Below are positions 8,587 through 16,570 of a stretch of 64,000 bases of DNA, piece after piece. The notes beneath the pieces are model-generated. The model saw only the letters and a list, made by a program, of their open reading frames with translations. It did no database searches and was not told the DNA's origin. Made by a program: the position numbers and the translations under genes. Source of the DNA: Metapseudomonas otitidis. Lineage in GTDB: Bacteria; Pseudomonadota; Gammaproteobacteria; Pseudomonadales; Pseudomonadaceae. Location: NCBI RefSeq assembly GCF_900111835.1, contig NZ_FOJP01000006.1, positions 62,001 through 126,000 on the forward strand, given 5' to 3'. Numbering within the stretch: the stretch's first letter is position 1; the number at the start of each line of letters is the position of its first letter.

Positions 8587-8763
8587 GGGCGTTCCTTCGG
8601 GAGGCGGGCCTGGAAGCCCGCCGGGCTGGGCGGGCAGGGATCGAGGTCGCCGAGCATAGCGACGGTGCCCGTCACGGTACGCCAACCGGCTCACGCTTGG
8701 CGGTGGGCTAGTACATCCGTACTAGGGAAGGGTGCTCCCTGCAGGAGCCGGGAGCTGAGGGGG

Positions 8764-8964
8764 TCAGAGCGGTTTGATGGTGCCGAGGCGGTCGTTGATG
8801 ACGTAGGTGCGGTTGCTCTTGTCGATCAGGATGATCTCGGCGCCCGGCTGGCCGTCCTGGTCGCTGACGGAGAGGATCGAGTACTCGGTCGAGTTGATCG
8901 GGTAGTCCTTCTGGGTGTTATCCGCCGGGTGGAGGATGGTGATCCTGTCCAGCTTGTTGGGGTT
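8764..8964 (-). pseudogene. Truncated C-terminal gene remnant
   Basis: A reading frame with clear protein character and no start codon. It runs from an in-frame TGA (8965-8967 on the minus strand) to a TGA at 8764. It contains DRITILHPADN, then STEYSILSVSDQDGQPGAEI, then ILIDKSNRTYVINDR. The codon use matches neighbouring genes, with G/C third positions. Beyond 8965 the frame dissolves into sequence with no coding signal. This looks like the last ~66 residues of a beta-propeller or VCBS-like exported protein whose 5' part was deleted. The original function is unknown. Confidence 0.55.
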
Positions 8965-8967
8965 TCA

Positions 8968-9307
8968 GCGTTTTTGGGCGCACTTTGTTATAGGCTCCGG
9001 ATGGTCAGCATATCGGCGTCGAGCGTACGCTGAGCCGCCCCCCATTCAGTGCTGCAGGGATGCCGCCCGTCGTCCGACCGGTGGCTTCCATCCATACTCC
9101 CCGGCAGAGCTGCGCGCTGCGCGCTACCCTGAAAACCGATGCAGTCGATCGTTGTGTACAAGCCAAGCCGTGGCCGGCCCCTCGGGCCCGGTCACACCCG
9201 GAGCCCGCGTCCGTGGGCACGGGTGGGGCGGCGCCGCCAGGCGCCGCAGGTCGAGTCCCTCGACCCCAGCGTCACACTCATCCATCGCCAGAGAGGAGGT
9301 CTTGAAC
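8968..9307. other. Intergenic region without a gene
   Basis: About 340 bp between the remnant and rraB. It holds a short hairpin, GGTCGAG/CTCGACC, at 9249-9265 and the rraB ribosome site GAGAGGAGG at 9291-9299. I see no convincing reading frame. The left part, next to the remnant, is less GC-biased than the flanking genes. Confidence 0.5.
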
Positions 9308-9649
9308 ATGAGCACCACCTTCCACGATGACGTCAGCAGCAATGTCTTGCGCCGTATGAAAGAGGGCGGTTTCGATTTCGCCCGCGTTCACCCCATCGAG
9401 TTCTACGCCATCTTCCCCGATGAGGACCGGGCCCGGATGGCCGCACGCAATTTCCGTGGTGAATCGCTCAACGCCCAGGTCTCCCCACGGGATGACGGGG
9501 CCTGGCACCTGCAAGTGAGCAAGGTGATGTACGCCACCCACGCCGGCATCGGCGACTTCGAGCATGACCTGGAGGAGCTGGTGGTTCCCCTGGGCGGTGT
9601 ACTCGATGGCTGGGGGGTCACCCAGGAGGTGCCGGCGCAGCCGCGCTGA
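9308..9649 (+). CDS. rraB: Ribonuclease E inhibitor RraB family protein
   Basis: A 113-residue acidic protein starting MSTTFHDDVSSNVLRRMKEG, with GAGAGGAGG placed 9-17 bases before the ATG. The layout fits RraB: an N-terminal helix (VSSNVLRRMKEGGFDFARVH), a strand HPIEFYAIFPDEDRARMAAR, and a second strand-helix unit ending in the conserved FEHDLEELVVPLGGVLDGWG. In E. coli, RraB binds the C-terminal region of RNase E and alters degradosome composition. The Pseudomonas protein may act the same way, but this is only known for the family. It is a single-gene unit followed by a terminator. Confidence 0.75.
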   Translation: MSTTFHDDVSSNVLRRMKEGGFDFARVHPIEFYAIFPDEDRARMAARNFRGESLNAQVSPRDDGAWHLQVSKVMYATHAGIGDFEHDLEELVVPLGGVLDGWGVTQEVPAQPR

Positions 9650-9669
9650 GCCCTGTTTCCTTGCCCATG

Positions 9670-9699
9670 CCGGCCAACCTTCGGGTTGGCCGGTTTCGT
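9670..9699 (+). terminator. Intrinsic terminator after rraB
   Basis: CCGGCCAACC-TTCG-GGTTGGCCGG is a 10-bp stem closed by a stable UUCG tetraloop, followed by TTTCGTT. It lies 20 bp after the rraB stop and also faces the end of the convergent AraC gene. Confidence 0.85.
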
Positions 9700-9715
9700 T
9701 CTGGGAGGCGGCGGG

Positions 9716-10738
9716 TCAGCGTTCGTCGCGGCGGAACTGCCCGGGCGAGACGCCCTTCCAGCGCTTGAAGGCGTGGATGAAGTTGGACACCTCGCCGTAG
9801 CCCAGGCGCTCGGCGATCTCCTCCAGGCGCAGGGCGGTGGAGTGCAGCAGCTCCTCGGCCAGAGTGCCCAGCACTTCGTCCTGCAACTGGCGGAAGCTGG
9901 TGCCTTCGGCGTCCAGGCGGCGCCTGAGGGTGCGCGAAGTCATGTGCAGCTGGGCGGCCAGGCTTTCCATGTCCACCCGCTGGCCCGGTCGGCCCAGCAG
10001 CAGGTCGCGGATGCGGCTGGCAAAACCGTCGCGTTGGCGACGGCGGTCCAGCAGGGCGCGGCACTGGGCCTCGCAGTAGGCGGCCGCCTGGGGGTTGGCA
10101 CCGGGCAGGGGCAGGTCCAGCAGGGTGCGGTCGAAGGTGATGCAGTTGTGCGCCGCGCCGAAGGTCGGCTCTACGCCCAGCAGCGCACGCCAGGGCGTGG
10201 TATCGGCCGGAGCGGGGAGGGCGAAGCAGGCCCGGCGCACCGGCAGGCCGCCGCCGGCCAGGTCACGGTGCACGCTGAGCGCGCCGGATACGTCGCGTTC
10301 CAGTACGAAGCCGCGCAGGTCCTCGGGAAGCGACGAGGGGATCAGGTGCAGCTGCGCCGCGTCCCCCACCTCATCGAGACGCAGGCCGTGGAAGGCATAG
10401 GTCAGGTCCTGGTAGCGCAGGCCCAGCTCCACCGCGCTGCGGTAGGTGCTGCTGCTGAGCAGCGCATAGCCCCAGATGCCGTAGGTGTTCAGGCGGTAGC
10501 GCCGGCCGGCTTCGAGGCCGATGCCCGGACGATCCCCCAGCCCCCGGGCGATGTTGCGCAGCAGGCTCAGTTCCTGGGCCGCGTTCACCTCCGAGCCGGG
10601 GTCGCCCAGCAGCTGCCAGTCGAGCCCGGTACCGGCCAGGCAGTGCTCCAGGCTCAGGCCGTGGTCGAGGCCGAACTGGATCATCAGCTGCACGCTGGTG
10701 GCGCTGCGACGGTGGGATGTGGGAGCAGGGCAGGTCAT
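9716..10738 (-). CDS. AraC family transcriptional regulator
   Basis: A 340-residue regulator starting MTCPAPTSHRRSATSVQLMI at 10738. It has the OruR/ArgR-like layout: an N-terminal arabinose-binding-like domain (PF12625 type, about residues 20-210, with AGRRYRLNTYGIWGYALLSS) and a C-terminal AraC helix-turn-helix pair. The first recognition unit is VDMESLAAQLHMTSRTLRRR, and the second contains IAERLGYGEVSNFIHAFKRW. It is divergent from the monooxygenase operon across 137 bp and most likely activates it in response to a pathway ketone or alcohol. Confidence 0.85.
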   Translation of the reverse strand: MTCPAPTSHRRSATSVQLMIQFGLDHGLSLEHCLAGTGLDWQLLGDPGSEVNAAQELSLLRNIARGLGDRPGIGLEAGRRYRLNTYGIWGYALLSSSTYRSAVELGLRYQDLTYAFHGLRLDEVGDAAQLHLIPSSLPEDLRGFVLERDVSGALSVHRDLAGGGLPVRRACFALPAPADTTPWRALLGVEPTFGAAHNCITFDRTLLDLPLPGANPQAAAYCEAQCRALLDRRRQRDGFASRIRDLLLGRPGQRVDMESLAAQLHMTSRTLRRRLDAEGTSFRQLQDEVLGTLAEELLHSTALRLEEIAERLGYGEVSNFIHAFKRWKGVSPGQFRRDER

Positions 10739-10875
10739 GGTGGCTTGAGCAGGTTGTCCGGAACTCACAATCAGGTGTCCGACTATGCCATAACCCGAAC
10801 CCGGTGGCGGAACTAGGATGCATGCAGCCTCGCGGACAGGACCTGCCGCGCGGTTCCAGCCAACGGGAGATAACA

Positions 10876-12345
10876 ATGACCAACACTTCCCCGAGTGGCG
10901 CGCCCCTGCGCGTGCTCATCATTGGCGCCGGTTTCGGTGGCATCGGCCTGGCGATCCAGCTGTTGAAGGCGGGCATCCGCGATTTCCAGATCCTGGAAAA
11001 AGGCGATGACGTCGGCGGCACCTGGCGCGACAACAGCTACCCCGGCGCCGCCTGCGACGTGCCTTCGCACCTGTATTCCTACTCCTTCGAGCCCAAGGCC
11101 GACTGGTCGCGCAAGTTCGCGCCCCAGGCCGAGATCTTCGCCTACCAGCGCCACTGCGCCGACAAGTACGGCCTGCGACCCCACATCCGCTTCGGCTGTG
11201 AAGTAGCCGAGGCGACGTTCGACGAAGGCGACGGCACCTGGCAGGTACGCAGCACCGCTGGCGAGACCTTCCGTGCCCGCGCCCTGGTGAGTGCCTGCGG
11301 CCAGCTGAATCGTCCGGCCTGGCCCAAGGTGCCGGGGCTGGAACGCTTCCGGGGTGCGTTATTCCACTCCGCCCGCTGGGACCACGGCTACTCCCTGGAA
11401 GGCAAGCGGGTAGCGGTGATCGGCACCGGCGCCAGTGCCATCCAGTTCGTCCCGCAGATCGCCCCCAAGGTCGCCCGGCTGAGCCTGTTCCAGCGCTCGG
11501 CGGCCTATGTGATCCACAAGCCCGACCGCGCCTACCGGCCCTGGGAGCTGGCGCTGATGCGTCGCCTGCCGGCGTTGCAGAAGGTCGACCGGCTGCTCAA
11601 GTACGTGCAGCACGAGTCACGGGTGCTGGCCTTCTCGGTGTTCCCGCCGCTGATGAAACTGATGCGGGCGCGCTTCCACCGGCACCTCGCGCGCGGCATC
11701 GCCGACCCCGTGCTGCGCCAGCGCCTGGTGCCGGACTACCCCCTGGGCTGCAAACGCATCCTCATCTCCAACGACTTCTACCCGGCGCTGGATCGCGACA
11801 ACGTCGAGGTGGTGGATTGTGGCATCAGCGAAGTCACCGAGGAAGCCGTGATCGCCCGTGACGGCCGGCGCATCGAGGTGGACGCCATCATCCTCGGCAC
11901 CGGCTTCACCGCCACCGACTTCCTCGCCCCGATGACCCTGCGTGGGCGTGGCGGACGCGACCTTAACGAAGCCTGGCGCGACGGCGCCGAGGCCTTCCTC
12001 GGCATCAGCGTCAGCGGCTTCCCCAACCTCTTCATGCTCTACGGGCCGAACACCAACCTCGGGCACAACTCCATCCTCTACATGCTGGAAAGCCAGTTCC
12101 GCTATGTGCTCGACGGCATCCGCGCCCTCGATGGCCTGCGCTACCTGGACCTCAAGCCCGACGTGCAGCACCGCTTCAACCAGCGCCTGCAGCAGGCCGT
12201 GCGCCACACCGTGTGGGAGCAGGGTTGCCAGAGTTGGTACAAGACCGCCGACGGGCGCAACACCAACAACTGGCCCGGTTTCACCTTCACCTACCGCCGG
12301 CAAACCCGCCGCCTGGAGCTGGAACACTATGACTGCGTCCGTTGA
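10876..12345 (+). CDS. Flavin-containing Baeyer-Villiger monooxygenase
   Basis: A 489-residue enzyme starting MTNTSPSGAPLRVLIIGAGF. The FAD Rossmann motif is GAGFGGIG (about residue 17) and the NADPH Rossmann motif is GTGASAIQF (about 185). Between them FRGALFHSARWDH matches the type I Baeyer-Villiger fingerprint FxGxxxHxxxW. The family inserts one oxygen atom next to a ketone carbonyl, giving an ester or lactone, using FAD, NADPH and O2. The start has GGGAGA upstream. It overlaps the esterase gene by 17 bp and is coupled to the short-chain dehydrogenase that follows, so ketone oxidation and ester hydrolysis are likely consecutive steps. Confidence 0.9.
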   Translation: MTNTSPSGAPLRVLIIGAGFGGIGLAIQLLKAGIRDFQILEKGDDVGGTWRDNSYPGAACDVPSHLYSYSFEPKADWSRKFAPQAEIFAYQRHCADKYGLRPHIRFGCEVAEATFDEGDGTWQVRSTAGETFRARALVSACGQLNRPAWPKVPGLERFRGALFHSARWDHGYSLEGKRVAVIGTGASAIQFVPQIAPKVARLSLFQRSAAYVIHKPDRAYRPWELALMRRLPALQKVDRLLKYVQHESRVLAFSVFPPLMKLMRARFHRHLARGIADPVLRQRLVPDYPLGCKRILISNDFYPALDRDNVEVVDCGISEVTEEAVIARDGRRIEVDAIILGTGFTATDFLAPMTLRGRGGRDLNEAWRDGAEAFLGISVSGFPNLFMLYGPNTNLGHNSILYMLESQFRYVLDGIRALDGLRYLDLKPDVQHRFNQRLQQAVRHTVWEQGCQSWYKTADGRNTNNWPGFTFTYRRQTRRLELEHYDCVR

Positions 12346-13273
12346 CTTCACCGCCCCCGCGCCCGGTCAGGCGGCCCTGCGCGGCATCCTGCGGGGTGCC
12401 CTGACGCTGCTGTTCCGCGGGTTGATGCGCCCGCCGCTGCCGGTCCCGCTGCAGCGCGCCATTCTGCGCGGGCTCACCGCCAGCACCCTGGCGCCCCGCG
12501 GCGTCACCCGCGAGGCGGCGCAGCTCGCCGGCCGACCCTGCGAATGGCACCGCCCACCGGGCGGTGGCGATGCCGTGCTGCTGTACCTGCACGGCGGCGC
12601 CTTCATCACCGGCTCGCCCGCCACCCACCGTGCCATCGCCGGCAACCTGGCCAAGCGCGCCGGTATCGACGTCTGCGCGCTGGACTACCGCCTGGCACCG
12701 GAACACCCGTTCCCCGCCGGCCGGGATGACGCCGTGGCGGCCTACCAGGCCCTGCTGGAGAGCGGCCATGCCGCCTCGCGCATCGTCATCGGCGGCGACT
12801 CCGCCGGCGGCAACCTCACCCTGGTCACCGCCCTGCGCCTGCGCCAGCTCGGCCTGCCGGCACCGGCCGCCCTGGTGTGCTACTCGCCGGTCACCGACCT
12901 CAGCGGCAACGCCCTGCACCAGCCACCGGCCGGCGACCCGCTGATCCACCCGAAGTGGATGGAGCTGGCCGCCGACCTCTATTGCCCACCGGGCATGGAG
13001 CGCCGGGACCCGGCCCTGTCGCCGCTGTTCGATGATCTCGGGCACCTGCCGCCGCTGCTGGTGCAGGTGGCAGAGGATGAACTGCTGCGCGACGACAGCC
13101 TGCGCCTGGTGGCCAGGCTCCGCGAGGCGGGTGGCTGGGTCCGCCTGGAGCGCTACCCCGGGCTCTGGCACGTGTTCCAGGCCCACGCCGGCCTGCTGCG
13201 CAGCGCCGATGAGGCCCTGGCGAGCACCGCCGGGTTCATCCGCCACTGGCTCGACCACCCGCAGGAGGGCTGA
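12329..13273 (+). CDS. HSL-family alpha/beta hydrolase (esterase)
   Basis: A 314-residue protein starting MTASVDFTAP at 12329, inside the last codons of the monooxygenase. The hormone-sensitive-lipase signature is complete: the oxyanion-hole motif HGGAF, the nucleophile elbow GDSAGG, a late Asp in QVAEDELLRDD and a His in YPGLWHVFQ. These enzymes hydrolyse short to medium acyl esters, so it should open the ester made by the monooxygenase. It is followed after one base by the dehydrogenase. A longer in-frame reading exists upstream but lies within the monooxygenase and is not coding in this frame. Confidence 0.88.
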   Translation: MTASVDFTAPAPGQAALRGILRGALTLLFRGLMRPPLPVPLQRAILRGLTASTLAPRGVTREAAQLAGRPCEWHRPPGGGDAVLLYLHGGAFITGSPATHRAIAGNLAKRAGIDVCALDYRLAPEHPFPAGRDDAVAAYQALLESGHAASRIVIGGDSAGGNLTLVTALRLRQLGLPAPAALVCYSPVTDLSGNALHQPPAGDPLIHPKWMELAADLYCPPGMERRDPALSPLFDDLGHLPPLLVQVAEDELLRDDSLRLVARLREAGGWVRLERYPGLWHVFQAHAGLLRSADEALASTAGFIRHWLDHPQEG

Positions 13274-13274
13274 G

Positions 13275-14036
13275 ATGACCACCCTCCTCATCACCGGCGC
13301 AGCCTCCGGCATCGGCGCCGCCACCGCCCGGCTGTTCCACGAGCGCGGCTGGCAGGTGGGCCTGCTGGACCGCGATGCCGAGGCCCTCGCCACCCAGGCC
13401 GCGGCCCTTGGCAATGTCTGGCACCGCGCGCTGGACGTGACCGACCTGGGCGCCGTGCAGCAGGCCCTGGCCGACTTCTGCGGGCAGCACGGCGGGCAGC
13501 TGCGCCTGCTGTTCAACTGCGCCGGCATCCTGCGCTTCGGCTATTTCGAGCAGATCGACGTGGCCGAGCACGCGCGCATCCTCGCCATCAACGTGCAGGG
13601 CGTGGTGCAGATGACCCACGCCGCCTTTCCCTATCTCAAGGCCACGCCGGGCGCGCAGGTCATCAACATGGGGTCGGCGTCGGGGGTCTACGGCACGCCG
13701 CACATGGCCAGCTACTCCGCCTCCAAGTTCGCCGTGCGCGGCTTCACCGAGGCGCTGGAACTGGAGTGGCGGCGCCATGGCATCCGCGTCGGCGACCTGA
13801 TGCCACCGTTCGTGCGCACGCCCATGGTCAGCCGGCAGACCTTCGAGCCGCCGGCCCTGCGTCGCCTCGGCGTCAACCTCCAGGCCGAGGACGTGGCCGA
13901 AGCCTGCTGGCAACAGGCCCAGGGCGCGGCCGTGCACCGTCCCATCAGCGTCGCCTTCCGCCTGCTGTACCTGGCCGGGCAGCTCTCGCCGGCCTGGGTC
14001 AACCGCTGGGTCATGAAGGTGTTGAGCCGGGAGTGA
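13275..14036 (+). CDS. Short-chain dehydrogenase/reductase
   Basis: A 253-residue classical SDR starting MTTLLITGAASGIGAATARL, one base after the esterase stop. The cofactor motif is TGAASGIG. The structural motif is NCAG. The active site Ser-Tyr-Lys is visible in MGSASGVYG...YSASK. It probably oxidises a secondary alcohol to the ketone used by the monooxygenase, or handles the released alcohol. A comparable dehydrogenase/esterase/Baeyer-Villiger set is described in Pseudomonas fluorescens DSM 50106; the substrate here cannot be read from sequence. Confidence 0.87.
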   Translation: MTTLLITGAASGIGAATARLFHERGWQVGLLDRDAEALATQAAALGNVWHRALDVTDLGAVQQALADFCGQHGGQLRLLFNCAGILRFGYFEQIDVAEHARILAINVQGVVQMTHAAFPYLKATPGAQVINMGSASGVYGTPHMASYSASKFAVRGFTEALELEWRRHGIRVGDLMPPFVRTPMVSRQTFEPPALRRLGVNLQAEDVAEACWQQAQGAAVHRPISVAFRLLYLAGQLSPAWVNRWVMKVLSRE

Positions 14037-14046
14037 GCGGGCAGGG

Positions 14047-14068
14047 CGGAGGGCCGTGACGCCCTCCG
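14047..14068 (+). terminator. Stem-loop ending the Baeyer-Villiger operon
   Basis: CGGAGGGC and GCCCTCCG form an 8-bp GC-rich stem with a 6-nt loop, starting 10 bp after the dehydrogenase stop. There is no U-run, so this is a probable rather than classical terminator. Confidence 0.5.
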
Positions 14069-14123
14069 TCCCCTCGACCGGGCCGGGGGCTTTGCCTCAG
14101 ACTCCGCCGACGGAGGCAACCCC

Positions 14124-14840
14124 ATGACCGATATCCTGATCCTCACCCACGCTGATTTCTGTTCCCCCGGCCACCTGGCCACCGTGCTGGAGCGCGAAGG
14201 CATCGCCTACAGCGTCCTGCGTGCCGACCATGGCGAGCTGGACGGCATCGACCTCGACCGGCCCCGGGCCGTCGCGGTGATGGGCGGCCCGATGAGCGTC
14301 AACGACCCGCTGCCCTGGATCGACACCGAGCTGGCCGCCCTGCGCCATTTCATCGCCCGCGACATCCCCATCATCGGCCACTGCCTGGGCGGCCAGTTGC
14401 TGGCCCGTGCCCTGGGCGCCGCCGTGCACCGCATGCCCTACACCGAGATCGGCTGGCAGCCGTTGGAGCAACGCGCCGATGCCCAGGGCAGCCCCTGGAC
14501 GGCGCACCTGCCGGCGGAGTTCCCGGTCTACCAGTGGCACAGCGACACCTTCGACCTGCCCGAAGGCGCGCGCTGGCTGTTCGACAGCCCCTGGTGCCCC
14601 AACCAGGGGTTCTCCTGGGGGGACAAGATCCTCGCCCTGCAGGGGCACCCGGAGATGACCGAGGAGCTGGTACGCCTCTGGCTCACCGACTGGGCCCACC
14701 TGCTGGACGAGACCCAGCCCAGCCAGCAACCCCGCCAGGTGATGCTGGATGACCTGCCCCGGCGCGTCGCCGAGCTGAACCAGGTGGCCGAGGGCTTCTA
14801 CCGCCACTGGCTCGACCTGGCCTTCCCCGAACGCGCCTGA
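14124..14840 (+). CDS. Class I glutamine amidotransferase-like protein
   Basis: A 238-residue protein starting MTDILILTHADFCSPGHLAT. The class I GATase nucleophile elbow is GHCLGGQLLA, with the Cys at about residue 90, and the His of the triad is expected near LQGHPEMTEELV, with Glu two residues on. A substrate-loop segment WHSDTFDLPEGA also fits this family (GMP-synthase-like stand-alone GATases). It could hydrolyse glutamine or a gamma-glutamyl compound. It is separated from the Anbu operon by a hairpin and a sigma-54 promoter, so it is probably a separate unit; its proximity to a nitrogen-controlled operon is suggestive only. Confidence 0.8.
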   Translation: MTDILILTHADFCSPGHLATVLEREGIAYSVLRADHGELDGIDLDRPRAVAVMGGPMSVNDPLPWIDTELAALRHFIARDIPIIGHCLGGQLLARALGAAVHRMPYTEIGWQPLEQRADAQGSPWTAHLPAEFPVYQWHSDTFDLPEGARWLFDSPWCPNQGFSWGDKILALQGHPEMTEELVRLWLTDWAHLLDETQPSQQPRQVMLDDLPRRVAELNQVAEGFYRHWLDLAFPERA

Positions 14841-14847
14841 TGCCCAC

Positions 14848-14865
14848 GGGGCGGCTCGCCGCCCC
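14848..14865 (+). terminator. GC hairpin after the amidotransferase gene
   Basis: GGGGCGGC-TC-GCCGCCCC is an 8-bp stem with a very tight 2-nt loop, directly after the stop at 14840. It lacks a U-run, so terminator function is only probable. Confidence 0.45.
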
Positions 14866-15039
14866 GCTCCCTGCGACAGGGTGGCGCAGCCACCTTCCGT
14901 CCTCTCCCCGGGCAGCCCGGCGTGCGTGACCTAGACTCCTTTCTGCCGCGCAAAAAGACGGAACGCAGCGGCGATCCCCACCGTCCTAGCTTCAAGCCGC
15001 CGCCAAACGGGGCGCGGCGTCCCGATCCGCTCCCAGGGC

Positions 15040-15056
15040 TGCACCGCTGTGGTGCA
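15040..15056 (+). promoter_or_regulatory. NtrC (NR-I) binding site
   Basis: TGCACC-GCTGT-GGTGCA is an exact match to the NtrC consensus TGCACC-N5-GGTGCA. It sits about 68 bp upstream of the GG of the sigma-54 promoter at 15108, a normal enhancer distance. Confidence 0.8.
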
Positions 15057-15107
15057 GGGAATTTCTGGCCTGGTTGCAACTGCTTGATCGGGAAGGATTT
15101 TCGTCGC

Positions 15108-15122
15108 TGGCACGGCGCTTGC
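15108..15122 (+). promoter_or_regulatory. Sigma-54 (RpoN) -24/-12 promoter of the ATP-grasp/Anbu operon
   Basis: TGGCAC-GGCGC-TTGC matches the RpoN consensus exactly, with GG and GC separated by 10 bp. Transcription should start near 15134, about 25 bp before the ATG at 15159. The perfect NtrC site upstream implies nitrogen-limitation control. Confidence 0.85.
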
Positions 15123-15158
15123 GACGGCTCGGTGGTCGGTAGCGACAAGGAGTCCGGC

Positions 15159-16568
15159 ATGGCCCGCACCTTTTATGACGAGATGTACGACGCGAGCGGC
15201 AATTGCCGTCCGCACTACCGGGAGTTCGCCCGCTGGTTGGCCGAAACCCCCGAAGAACTGCTTGCCCAGCGGCGGCGCGAAGCCGACCTGCTGTTCCACC
15301 GGGCCGGTATCACCTTCACCCTCTACGGGGACGAGCAGGGCACCGAGCGCCTGATTCCCTTCGACACCATCCCCCGCGCCATCCCCATGAGCGAATGGCG
15401 TGTGGTCGAGCGGGGTTGCATCCAGCGCGTCAAGGCGCTGAACCTGTTCCTCGCCGACCTCTACCACGAGCAACGCATCATCAAGGCCGGGATCATCCCC
15501 GCCGAGCAGGTGCTGGCCAACGAGGGCTACCAGATCGCCATGCAGGGCCTGGACCTGCACCGCGACATCTACGCCCACATCGCCGGGGTCGACCTGGTGC
15601 GCGACGGCGACGGCACCTACTACGTGCTGGAGGACAACCTGCGCACCCCCAGCGGCGTCAGCTACATGCTCGAAGACCGCAAGATGATGATGCGGCTGTT
15701 CCCCGAGCTGTTCGCCGCCCAGCGCGTCGCCCCCATCGACCACTACCCGAACCTGCTGCTGGAAACGCTCAAGAGCTCCAGCCCGCTGGACAACCCCAGC
15801 GTGGTGGTGCTGACCCCCGGTCGCTTCAACAGCGCCTACTTCGAGCACGCCTTCCTGGCGCGCGAGATGGGCGTCGAGCTGGTGGAAGGCGCCGACCTGT
15901 TCGTGCGTGACGACCGCGTGTTCATGCGCACCACCTCCGGCCCGCAGCCGGTGGACGTGATCTACCGCCGCCTGGACGACGCCTTCCTCGATCCCCTGGC
16001 CTTCAACCCCGAGTCCATGCTCGGCGTGCCCGGCCTGCTGGCGGCGTACCGTTCGGGCAACGTGGTGCTGGCCAACGCCATCGGCACCGGCGTCGCCGAC
16101 GACAAGTCGGTGTACCCCTATGTCGGCGACATGATCCGCTTCTACCTCGACGAGGAGCCCATCCTGCGCAACGTGCCCACCTGGCAATGCCGCAAGCCGG
16201 AGGAACTGTCCCACGTCCTCGCCCACCTCCCCGAACTGGTGATCAAGGAAACCCAGGGCTCCGGCGGCTACGGCATGCTCGTCGGGCCGGCCGCCACGGC
16301 GGCCGAGATCGAGGCGTTCCGCGAGCGCCTCAAGGCCCGTCCCGACGCCTACATCGCCCAGCCCACTCTGTGCCTGTCCACCTGCCCGACCTTCGTCGAG
16401 AAGGGCATCGCCCCGCGCCACATCGACCTGCGCCCCTTCGTGCTCTCCGGCCGTGAAACCCGGCTGGTGCCCGGCGGGCTGACCCGGGTGGCGCTGCGCG
16501 AGGGCTCCCTGGTCGTCAACTCGTCACAGGGCGGTGGTACCAAGGACACCTGGATCGTGGAGGACTGA
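15159..16568 (+). CDS. Circularly permuted ATP-grasp protein (DUF404/DUF407 type)
   Basis: A 469-residue protein starting MARTFYDEMYDASGNCRPHY, with AAGGAG at 15147-15152. The family signature is present: NLFLADLYHEQRIIKAGIIP and YYVLEDNLRTPSGVSYMLED in the first half. The second half holds the permuted ATP-grasp core, with VDVIYRRLDDAFLDPL, the conserved GTGVADDKSVYPYVGDMIRF, and the Gly-rich VIKETQGSGGYGMLVGP. Such proteins are predicted amidoligases forming peptide or amide bonds with ATP. They are known to cluster with alpha-E proteins, transglutaminase-like proteins and Anbu peptidases (Iyer, Aravind and colleagues), exactly the order seen here. The chemical product is unknown. Confidence 0.9.
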   Translation: MARTFYDEMYDASGNCRPHYREFARWLAETPEELLAQRRREADLLFHRAGITFTLYGDEQGTERLIPFDTIPRAIPMSEWRVVERGCIQRVKALNLFLADLYHEQRIIKAGIIPAEQVLANEGYQIAMQGLDLHRDIYAHIAGVDLVRDGDGTYYVLEDNLRTPSGVSYMLEDRKMMMRLFPELFAAQRVAPIDHYPNLLLETLKSSSPLDNPSVVVLTPGRFNSAYFEHAFLAREMGVELVEGADLFVRDDRVFMRTTSGPQPVDVIYRRLDDAFLDPLAFNPESMLGVPGLLAAYRSGNVVLANAIGTGVADDKSVYPYVGDMIRFYLDEEPILRNVPTWQCRKPEELSHVLAHLPELVIKETQGSGGYGMLVGPAATAAEIEAFRERLKARPDAYIAQPTLCLSTCPTFVEKGIAPRHIDLRPFVLSGRETRLVPGGLTRVALREGSLVVNSSQGGGTKDTWIVED

Positions 16569-16570
16569 CC

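Noticed and set aside
9249-9265. GGTCGAG-TCC-CTCGACC as a tRNA T-arm remnant
   Set aside because: No acceptor or anticodon arm is found nearby, so it is a plain short hairpin.
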